Assembly: GCA_026874595.1 (NCBI GenBank)
Contig: CM049314.1
Location: 53,613,812 to 53,677,811, forward strand
Direction: 5' to 3'
DNA length: 64,000 bases
DNA from: Sipunculus nudus
Lineage: Eukaryota > Annelida > Sipuncula > Golfingiida > Sipunculidae
The notes beneath the pieces were generated by a model. The model made no database searches. It worked only from the letters and a program-made list of their open reading frames with translations, and was not told where the DNA came from. Shown piece by piece: positions 25,433 to 64,000 of the stretch. Position 1 is the first letter of the stretch; each line of letters begins with the position of its first letter. The position numbers were made by a program, and so were the translations under genes.

Positions 25433-25687
25433 CTTTTTTGCTTCTGACTCCCGCCTGTTCCTCCACCAGTAAATTAAGCTGCTTCCACTGTCTATTTAGT
25501 TCAGTAGCCTATTATTCAATAATTAGCTGAATATCTTTCCTATGCAATTAAATAATGAAATTCCTCTTTATATCATAGATGTCACCAAACTTGTATAAAG
25601 GTATAAAAATTGCTTGTGCCCAGTTTTCAGGAAATACCCCTTGATGCAAGGTCTCATTAAATAACATCAATAACATATCCTGGCAAG

Positions 25688-25980
25688 CAGAAGCGGATCC
25701 GAGGGGAGGGTCTAGGGGTTCCCCCCCCCCCCCTTTCTGGACCCGGGGACCCTTTTTTAAGCTCTGTCATAAGTCCTCCTGGGTTGGACCCCTCCTATAG
25801 CTATTCTTAAATCCTGGATCCGCCCCTGTCAAGGTTCAAGCTAAAAAGGTCCAGTCTGGTCCGGAAAGGAGGCGGTCTAGATCACATAATTTGGTTTGAA
25901 ACCCTTAAAAAAGGTTGTTTCGGCTCAACAAAAGGGGAAAGGGGACCCCTTGGACCCCCCCCCCCCTGGATCCGCCACTG
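25688..25980. mobile_element. hAT-like MITE pair (GGATCCGCCCCTG ends)
   Basis: It starts CAGAAGCGGATCCGAGG and ends CCTGGATCCGCCACTG. An additional complete end, CCTGGATCCGCCCCTG, lies inside at 25813-25828, so this is probably two adjacent or nested copies of the family also seen at 4283. It contains two poly-C runs. It truncates the LINE to its left. Confidence 0.7.
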
Positions 25981-26640
25981 AATTATTACATAAAATTAAA
26001 ATATATAACAAAATCTTTTAAAATATACATCATGGTAACAGCCTTGATATGAATGATGCAGTCAGACATTCAGTTATCTACTCATGGATGCAAAATCAAA
26101 TTTGATAACTAGAATTTCGACTACACATATTTCAATACAACTGCACGTTAAATATACCCTGTCAGATAATACATTTTACTGTTTACGAATGTGCGCATGA
26201 GATCTATCGTGGAACTTCAAACAGCTCTCATGTGTGGAGAATGCGAGAAATCATGTCACGAGAACTACCGTGAATTTCTCCCTGTGTGGAGGTTGGCGTG
26301 TACCCACCCTTCCGCCAGAGGTCGTTTCTACTCAAAACGAATCTCTTCTGTTTGGGCACTGTGGGAAGGACCGAACTACTTGACAAGTGTAGCCGGTACC
26401 AAATATATCATGCACCTATAGTTCGTCCCAGTACCCGTGTCAACATGTTTTTCTGGGATGATTTTTCATACGTGTAAAGCAGTGTAAACCTTTCTTGTCC
26501 AAAAACAGGAGCTATTCCGCCGACTACCTGCGTAAAAAGTAATGCCTTACCTTGTTTTGATTTTGTATGAGACAATCTAAAATATGACAAAACAAGTTAC
26601 AGATTTTACGAATTATTCCTTGTCTGAGAACTGATAATAA
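25981..26640. other. Upstream region without a recognised gene
   Basis: AT-rich, then more GC-balanced from about 26190 to 26480. A 76-codon + strand frame (26191-26421) is not recognised, and I see no splice-linked partner. Confidence 0.4.
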
Positions 26641-26658
26641 AAAAGCCAGTCAAACATA

Positions 26659-26717
26659 TGACGTCAGTCAATTGAAGGTGACGCGCGACCGATCACAGTG
26701 ACGTCTTTGTGACGTCA
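26659..26717. promoter_or_regulatory. Cluster of CRE sites (TGACGTCA)
   Basis: Two consensus TGACGTCA palindromes lie at 26659-26666 and 26710-26717, with a third near-match GTGACGTCT between (about 26698-26706). They lie 4.2 kb upstream of the CFAP300 start. Without the transposons at 27158-30843 they would lie about 0.5 kb upstream. Binding by CREB/ATF-type factors is inferred from the motif alone. Confidence 0.5.
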
Positions 26718-26958
26718 CTGATGTCTAACGAACACAAAAACACAGCCATAGGCACGGAAAGTGTACCATGGAGGAATGTACTGTCCAGCAGTGCCGATAA
26801 GACGCCATCCACGGTATTTCAGCAATAAGGCAAAAGAGTCGCAAAGTGAATTCGTTTTACATGATAACTAGGCTACTTTGTACAAAATCCGACGCATTTT
26901 AACGGACTACATTGGCTCATTTTCACCACTTGTATATTTCCGCTGTCAGTGTACATGT

Positions 26959-27037
26959 AGACTGGTACCCCGCTCTATTATGGCACCGCTTCTCTAGGCC
27001 AAGGCTTGAGGGCCTTAATAGAGCAGGGTACCAGTCT
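26959..27037. mobile_element. 79-bp miniature foldback element (AGACTGGTACC ends)
   Basis: AGACTGGTACCCCGCTCTAT at the left is matched inverted by ATAGAGCAGGGTACCAGTCT at the right, nearly the whole element folding back. It is flanked by GTGTACATGT (26949-26958) and GTGAACATGT (27040-27049), a possible ~10-bp target duplication. The same ends bound the larger element that starts at 27158. Confidence 0.7.
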
Positions 27038-27157
27038 AAGTGAACATGTTGATGCCGCGCGGTGCATTATTGGAGTCAGATTTTGACTCCAACAATCCCT
27101 AGACAGCAATGTCGTACTATTTAGAGTCCGAGTCTGCGCAGTGTGGGCATGTACCTT

Positions 27158-30100
27158 AGACTGGTACCCCGCTCTATTATGGCAGCCGCTGCTCTAGGCC
27201 AATCATAGAGACGGGCGTACAACGCCATTTTATTTACTCCCGGCAGACTGTTTCCAACTCCAGTATGTATTATATGATAAAAATAAGCATTTCGTTTGCT
27301 CAGAGAAGTTACCTAAAGTTGGCTGTACATTATGTGTGACATTAATGATTAGATTAATAGATATTAATAATAAATCATTGCTACGCACAGTGGAATATCA
27401 AAGATACAGTATATCGTATTATCTATACATCCATCATTCAATTTTTGTGCAACATATCATTCTTCAATATTTGAAAACTAGAAATAACAAAAGAAAAATA
27501 TTTTATAAAAAAATCTTCATGGATTATCAGCCAGGATCGCGTGAACGTCCATGACAACCGGTATGAGCGTGCATACTGGAGTTGGAACCAGTCTACGGGT
27601 AAGTCAGGAGTTGCAACTGGGAGTACTGTACGCCTGTCTCTATGCTTGGCTGAGAGCCATAATAGAGGGGAGGGTATAATTCGCTGATCAGCGCGCTGAT
27701 CAGCGGTCTGCAGTATAAAACGCTGATCAGCGCGCTGATCAGCCACCTTTAAAAGACAGCATTGATTTCCGGCAAATTATCTCCCATACAGCAACCTCCG
27801 CCTATTTTGTGATTAAATATGATAAAAAGACACTTTTCCTATCAGTATTACGTATTCACAAACATATACATTTATTTTTATTGTGTTTATAATTATACAT
27901 GAAACGCAAGTTACCTGCCAGTGACTATTTCGCTGATCAGCGGGCTGATCAGGAACCCTTCTTCCAAGCAATTATTTTAGACAAATTAGCCCCATATAAC
28001 AACCTCCGACTATTATATGATTAAATTTGATTTAAAGATACATATTCTATAAGTGTTTCATATTTACAAACAAACGAAAACACTTTTAATGTGTTACTTA
28101 TTATGCATGAAACCTTTCTACCACCTACTATTTCGCTGATCAGCAAACTGCGCAATCGCTGATCGGCAATGATTTACGTACTTCTTGACTAAGATACCTG
28201 TCACGGGTGATTCGCTATAATGGTAATACTGAAGGCTCTCAGTTGTTTTACTTATATCCTGTGAAACCGAGTGATTGCCAATACATCGCCCATTCCAGGC
28301 TACTTCATACAACTTTAAAATATCAGTCCCCCACCGACCACTCGGAGATATTAGCTAACAGTAGGGGGCGCTGCATTAATTAATGTCAGGTGTTCACCGG
28401 CCAGGTGAGATAAATAGCTGAGATATGAACTTAGTATGAATGTATATAAAATTTGAATTTATCGAAAAAAAATGTTAAATGTATATGGCCATAAAAAAAG
28501 ACTGATTATCCTCTTATTTTTTATTAAGAACTGTACGTATAGCCTATAAGGATTCTTTCACTCTTCATTTATAATATAATCGTTCCTTAAAAACTTTCTC
28601 GAGTTTCTTTACATCCCTCTTATATTTCCCCTTTTTGCATTTAAAAAGTGGGTCGCCAGAATCTTTTTCAACACCATTGTATAGATGATTTGATCGATTT
28701 TAACACGATGTTGATAGACTACTCCTGTTTTAATCCCACTTATATATATATTATATATATATGTTGAAGTACGTCAAAGAATAACTCAACAAAAACATCA
28801 TTATCGGTATTTTTTTTTATTTTTTTTCATTTTACAACAGGACATTTCCATTATTGTGTAAAATTTTCCGCATATCTATTGCTTTATCATCGATACATAT
28901 AAAAAACGATTGGAATATGAATGCTTTTCATAGTTTTGGAAAACAGCATACACTACCAACATAAATATAATGAGTACTAGAAAGGTTGAAGGAGTAATTA
29001 CTTTTAATTACAACACTACAATAAATCATCATCTTTTTTTTTAACTTTTAACGGCAGTGAATGTCGATGAACGGTGTTGAAACAATAAGGTAACAGGATG
29101 GATGTAACCTCTAAATTCTACAATGGCATTGTTATTCAGAACTTTATCGTTTTTATAGGGATCAATGTGTTAGGTATTATAAAATATTAAACTCTTAAAA
29201 ATTTATTATAAAAGAAGTCTGCATGCTTCGAGTAATAATTTTGCCAATGATTTCATTTATTTTAATTCAACACAGTTCTCCTTCTTTAGCACAGTTATAT
29301 GTTGAAATAGGCATCATTTCAAGAAATAAATAAAATGACTTAGAAATATGTTAGGAAAATGATTTTATCGCCCACATTTTTATTGACCGAGGAAGATTGC
29401 TATAAATTTCCCTTTTATTTATTGCATTATACCTTCTGTGGGTTGCAGTTTTATTTTGTTTCAGGATATAATCGGAACAAATTTAAATTAAAAATACGCA
29501 ATTTACAAGGTTAAAATATATTTTTATAATACAATACATCGTACAAGTGAATCTTCCATATTTTTTTCTATATAAATTATGCGGGACCGCGCAAGTCTGT
29601 AACAGTGTTGAAATTGATGATACACTTAGGGCATTAATTTAGCCGAAACTATAATTTAATATGAAAGTACCTGTTCTGCTAAAAGAAATTTTATACACTA
29701 GTAGTTAATATTTTTATTGCCATAATAGACTCCAAAAAAATAAATATTAAGATGTCATTTTTCAGATGCTGTATACCTGCTGAAATGGGAAGTTTTTCGT
29801 AGAAAGACCCATTAAATTTTAAATCCTTTTACGGTTTCTTTAGGTGAACGACTATATATGCCTTCTTCTAAATAATTAATGATTGCCCTCTCACTTTTGT
29901 CTGATCAAAATACACGTTTTTCCTATATAGGCCTACTTTTAAATTAATTTTAAAAAATCAACAATATTAGAGATTGCAAAAAAATCCACAGTCCAAATAT
30001 TTTGCTGTTGGTTCATTCGTGGTATTTTCACTTAAATATATATGCAAGATATTGTAAATAAATTAAAATTTTAAAATTCAATTAAACTTAGTATTAATCT

Positions 30101-30843
30101 CGGCTATTTCTATCATCTGGCCGGTGAAATATACCAACAAATTACTGCAGCGCCCCCTACTGTCAGCTAATATCTCCTGTGGGGAACGGATTTTTGTAAA
30201 TTGTATGTGGTACGATGTTTTGGCAGTCATTCGGGTTTCACAGGAAATAATTAAGTAAACAACTGAGAGGTTTCTATGTTACCATTATAGAGAATCACAG
30301 ATGACAGGTATCATAGTCATGAAATACATATGACATATTGTCATATATGTCATTGCCGATGAGCACTTTATCAGCGTCAAGTGATTGCGCAGTTTGCTGA
30401 TCAGCGAAATAGGTGGTAGAAAGGTTTCATGTAACACATTAAAAGTGTTTTCGTTGTTTATGAATATGAAACATTGATAGAATATATATCTTTAGATCAT
30501 AATCACACAATAGTCGGAGGTTGTTATATTTGGGCTAATTTGTCTAAAATAAATGCTTGGTTTGAAAGGTTCCTAATCTGCGCCGCTGATCAGCGAAATA
30601 GTCACTGGCATGTAACTTGCGTTTTCATGTATAATTATGAACACAATAAAAATATATGCATATCTTTGTAAATACGTAACACTGATAGGAAAGGTGTCTT
30701 TTAATCATATTTAAACACAAAATAGGCGGAGGTTGCTGTATGGGAGATAATTTGCCTCAAATTAATGCTTTAATTGAAAGGTGGCTGATCAGCGCGCTGA
30801 TCAGCGAATTATACCCTCCCATAATAGAGCAGGGTACCAGTCT
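27158..30843. mobile_element. ~524-bp foldback element split by a second transposon, abutting CFAP300
   Basis: The left end AGACTGGTACCCCGCTCTAT is at 27158 and the right end AGCAGGGTACCAGTCT finishes at 30843. Its own sequence is 27158-27667 plus 30830-30843; the rest is the inserted element 27668-30820 and its duplicated target. Internal arms pair (TTCCAACTCCAGTATG near 27252 with CATACTGGAGTTGGAA near 27576). Flanks GCATGTACCTT (27147-27157) and GCGTGTACCTT (30845-30855) look like an 11-bp target duplication with one mismatch. The right end lies 33 bp before the CFAP300 ATG. Confidence 0.8.
27668..30820. mobile_element. 3.15-kb long-TIR transposon with 9-bp target duplication
   Basis: The termini are GGGAGGGTATAATTC and GAATTATACCCTCCC. 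They are bounded by a perfect 9-bp duplication ATAATAGAG (27659-27667 and 30821-30829) created inside the surrounding foldback element. The inverted arms are about 750-780 bp (27668-28450 and 30070-30820), about 85-90% alike by eye. Both carry repeated GCTGATCAGC palindromes. The left arm has an extra copy of the terminal palindrome block. The ~1.6-kb AT-rich core has no transposase. Long TIRs plus a 9-bp duplication fit Mutator-like (MULE) elements; that class call is inference. Confidence 0.85.
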
Positions 30844-30848
30844 AGCGT

Positions 30849-30861
30849 GTACCTTCGCAAC
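30849..30861 (+). promoter_or_regulatory. Degenerate RFX X-box candidate upstream of CFAP300
   Basis: GTACCTTCGCAAC has an intact right half (GCAAC) and an imperfect left half (GTACC) relative to the X-box GTTGCCATGGCAAC. It lies between the transposon end (30843) and the ATG (30877). RFX factors commonly drive ciliary genes through X-boxes near the start, but this match is weak and one base short. Confidence 0.3.
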
Positions 30862-30876
30862 TTCGTTAGCGTCATC

Positions 30877-61229
<30,353 letters not shown>

Positions 61230-61396
61230 TTCTCACCCTCAGCCCTGTATATGTCTATTTATTGCACTGAATCTGTTGTTATGGTAACCCAAGATGCCGT
61301 TTGATTGTGTAATGTAGTTAAGTGAGAGAGTATATAAAAGAACATCTTTATTTTGAATGTAAAGAACAGTTTGTTTATGCATATCCTTCAAACTTG

Positions 61397-61402
61397 AATA
61401 AA
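61397..61402 (+). terminator. CFAP300: Polyadenylation signal AATAAA of CFAP300
   Basis: First AATAAA after the TGA, 168 bp downstream, in CTTGAATAAATTTAAG. A second AATAAA lies near 61822. A 3' UTR of roughly 190-200 nt is implied. Confidence 0.6.
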
Positions 61403-61429
61403 TTTAAGTGTGAAGCTGTTTTTAAATCA

Positions 61430-62050
61430 AATAGGTGATACTAAGGCACTAGATATGTCATACAAACTGTTATGTAATGTAGTTACAAGCTATCAATTCA
61501 GATAAACATATTTAAGTATTAAGTACAGTTTATGAACTATTGTATATTTTTGCCAGATTAGAAGTGTTAAGTCTTAAAGCAATGTTAAAACCGTTTGCTG
61601 TCAGTGATGTCCTGTTGTCTACATTAGAATTGACCTATCCACCAAAGCCCAAATGCTTCGCCCTTTAAACCTGATTATTATAACCCTAAAAGTAATCCTA
61701 CACAGGTTTTCCATGCCCTTGGTACTAGAGCTGTTTACACCATAATAATGATGTGACAAAGATCACATAGAGTTCATGAAAAGGTCAATTGCTCATGGTC
61801 TGTTAACTTGTTCATCTGATCAATAAAAATATGAACCATTCTGAAGACTTTTCAATTTATCACTCCAATGATTTAATTTCCAAGCTGGTCTTGGGACCTC
61901 CTGTTGAGGCATTAGTCTTATGATACACATTCCAAACCATTCTGGATATTTTAAAATGTTTAAGTCCATTATACTATTCAAAACCATTTTGTGGATATTT
62001 CAAGATATGAGTCTATTTATCAACATTGTGTATCTTTCTCAGGACTGTAC
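61430..62050. other. Downstream flank, nothing recognised
   Basis: AT-rich sequence between the CFAP300 3' end and dispersed repeats. No supported exon. Confidence 0.5.
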
Positions 62051-62054
62051 ACAT

Positions 62055-63065
62055 CAGTTTTAAGCAAACCTGTAAGCTTATGCCATTATTTGGCATCGTC
62101 CATTGTCCATACACTAGCCCTTACTATTGCAAAAACAACAGGAGCTAGCATCACCAAATTTTACACAAAAATCAGCCATAAAAAAACTCTATCGGATTTT
62201 GCTTATTTTTTTGCTATCTTCATTTACTTAGATTTAATTGGAATAAAGCTAAAAAAAAAACTAAAAAATTCTTCATCTCCAGAACTGTTAAGCCATATTG
62301 TTCATTATTTCACAGAAATAATCTCTGAGACAATTTCTCTCAAGTTTGTTCGAATGATTCTAGTTTGGTGAATTTAAGCTGAGTTACAGGAAGCTGAACT
62401 TAGTCATTTGGCCAAAAATGGATACTAAAATTACAATATCAGAATTGTCTGCAGCTATCTTCACCAAATTTTATGCAAATGTTGGTCACATGACTCAAAT
62501 TTGAAACTGAGGTATTTGTGGCGCCACCTGCATTGACCTTTTTTGTACAGGGGTCATCAGTTATCAGTAATTAACACATAATTTCTAAGGAATAGCTGGA
62601 GCTAACATCCCCAAATTTTATTCAAAAACCTGTCAAATATCAAATATTGTGGGATTGAGCTTTTTGTGGTGTCACCTGCTTTAACTTACATTTTACATGG
62701 AAAAAGCAATAAAACCTTTGAAAATCTTCTTCTCTGAAATCATTCAGCCATATTGTTCAGTATTTTACTGAAATGATCCTAGGCACAAGCTCTCTCAAGT
62801 TTGTTCGAATGATTCTAGTTTGATGAATTTTTGCCGAGTTACAGAAATTTGAACTCAGTCATTTGGCCAAGTAAGTATACTGAAATAATGATAACAGAAG
62901 CGACAATTGCTAGCATCACAAAGAATTGTGCAAATGTTGGTCTCATGACTCATATTTGAAATTGCAGTTTTTGCCGGGCCACCTACATAGACCTGTTTTT
63001 TAAATACAAAACCTTATAATTTTAGCCTCTTTAAAGTCATAGAAAGCTAAAGCTGCATTAGTTGT
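62055..63065 (+). repeat. ~1.2-kb dispersed repeat, downstream copy
   Basis: It shares order and phrases with 35240-36420 (AAAACAACAGGAGCTAGCAT, CACAGAAATAATCTCTGAG, GGAAGCTGAACTTAGTCATT). The 126-codon frame at 61991-62371 lies across the start of the repeat and is not supported as a gene. Confidence 0.75.
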
Positions 63066-63069
63066 TCAG

Positions 63070-64000
63070 ATACCAGAGCTTTTGTATTAAATATTCCATT
63101 ATTCTGAGGGATATTTCAGAGCCCCATAGCTTGGAGGATATGGGTAACAGTGACCTAATTTCAGGTTTCAAGGTAGACTTTTTCATGGGCCTCACTGCAT
63201 GTCAAGAGAGAATATTGTAGGTCTAGATGTTACGAATTGTGCCTTGTAAACAGATGACTGCATCTTTAAAGGTATTAAAAACAGAGAAAACAATTTGAAA
63301 AAAAAATTTTTTAAAATACAGGTGGCACCACCAGCCTGCAGAAACTGATGAATCCCTCCATGATCAATATCCATGCAAAAAATCATGGTGATAAATACAG
63401 TAGTTGTTTAGATACTGGTGCTTTTGTATCAAATTTTTCATTATTCTGGAGGATACTTTGGACCCCAATTGCGTATAGGATATGGGTAACAGAGACCTAT
63501 TTTCAGGTTTCCAAGGAGACTTTTCATAAGCCTTTCTGTATGTCAAGAGAAAAGATTCTAGGTCTAGTTGTTACGATTTGTACCCTGTTATCGGACAACA
63601 GCATCATTAAGATCTCAAAAATAGAGAAAAAAAATCGAAAAAATACAGATGGCGCCACCAAATTGCAGAAACTGAAGAAACATTCCATGATCAATATCCA
63701 TGCAAAGAATCATGGTGATAACTACAATAGTTGTTCAGATACTTGAGCTTTTGTATCAAATGTTCCATTATTCTGGGGGATACTTCAGAGCCCCATATCT
63801 TGGAGGATGTGGGTAACAGGGATATAATGTCAGGTTTCCAAGGAGACACTTCATATTTCATTAAAAACAGAGAAAACATGATTTGAGCCCTATTAACAGA
63901 TGACGCATTTTAAGAGGTCTCAAAAGTAGAGAAAAAAAATCCTTAAAATCGAAAAAAATACAGCTAGCGCCACCAAACTGCAGAAACTAATAAAACATTC
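63070..64000 (-). mobile_element. TAGCTCAGCTGACT-family element, inverted and partly tandem, runs off the right edge
   Basis: Blocks such as ATATGGGTAACAGNGACCTA and ATTTCAGGTTTCCAAGG are the reverse complement of the TTGGAAACCAGAAATTAGG and CTGTTACCCATATCC blocks at 57390-57430. They recur at about 63100, 63440 and 63770 (about 330-bp steps). The ends of the element are not within the window. Confidence 0.65.

Larger units (their letters stand above)
19685..25687 (-). mobile_element. Degenerate LINE (non-LTR retrotransposon), split by later insertions
   Basis: Read on the minus strand: 25690-25490 encodes an RT N-terminal segment (FPENWAQAIFIPL). About 25145-24817 has RT motif A (DFSRAFDSIKHN) and the ETGFSEYFQCETG segment. 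24840-24800 has the catalytic KLMYADDIVLF. 24640-24490 continues the thumb region. After the SINE, 20970-20340 carries the C-terminal region (VLPVLKYGSEL, then QRVHDMGKQEFNEQM, SYMQYKSLLETEK). The 3' end is about 19690, near GAATAAAC. Frameshifts, stops and an internal run of about 24 A in the RT show it is dead. The 5' part is lost at the MITE that begins at 25688. I do not assign the clade firmly. Confidence 0.8.

Noticed and set aside
63348-63746. 132-codon frame at the right end
   Set aside because: It lies within an inverted, partly tandem dispersed repeat. The repeated MINIHAKNHGD phrase comes from the duplicated subunit, not from a protein domain.

Overview
This is eukaryotic, intron-rich, AT-rich animal DNA packed with minisatellites and nested transposons. 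The repeat style (a tRNA-derived SINE, LINE fragments, long-TIR foldback elements, and a dispersed family opening TAGCTCAGCTGACT) suggests a lophotrochozoan, most likely a bivalve mollusc. That assignment is an inference from style, not proven by a marker gene.

The only gene I can reconstruct with confidence is a complete ortholog of CFAP300 (C11orf70, DUF4498 family; a cytoplasmic factor needed for dynein-arm assembly in motile cilia). It has seven coding exons on the + strand between 30877 and 61229. They join in frame with canonical splice sites to give 262 residues, close to the 267 of the human protein. About 97% of the 30.4-kb gene is intron. Intron 3 alone holds a ~10.5-kb array of a 65-bp satellite (about 160 units).

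Layout: 1-3450, 34-bp minisatellite running in from the left. 3.5-11.1 kb, MITE remnants, a duplicated ~570-bp repeat, a possible small cysteine-rich exon on the minus strand, a foldback pair and a 67-bp tandem repeat split by a 692-bp element. 11.7-16.5 kb, a 4.9-kb inverted repeat whose outer ~750 bp of arm are about 98% identical. 18.9-25.7 kb, a minus-strand LINE interrupted by a SINE that is itself interrupted by a 3.2-kb CACTG-ended DNA transposon. 26-30.9 kb, the CFAP300 upstream region: a CRE cluster, a 79-bp foldback element, and a ~524-bp foldback element split by a 3.15-kb long-TIR element with a perfect 9-bp target duplication. The outer element ends 33 bp before the CFAP300 start codon. 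31-61 kb, CFAP300 with introns full of mobile elements and arrays. 61.2-64 kb, a short 3' UTR and then dispersed repeats.

The most informative observations are the nested insertion that separates the CRE cluster from the CFAP300 start, with a degenerate RFX X-box left in the short gap; the intronic 65-bp array carrying a CRE-like core in every unit; the near-identical inverted repeat at 11.7-16.5 kb; and a tandem triplication of the splice-acceptor region just before the last exon. I saw no rRNA or tRNA genes and no CRISPR array.
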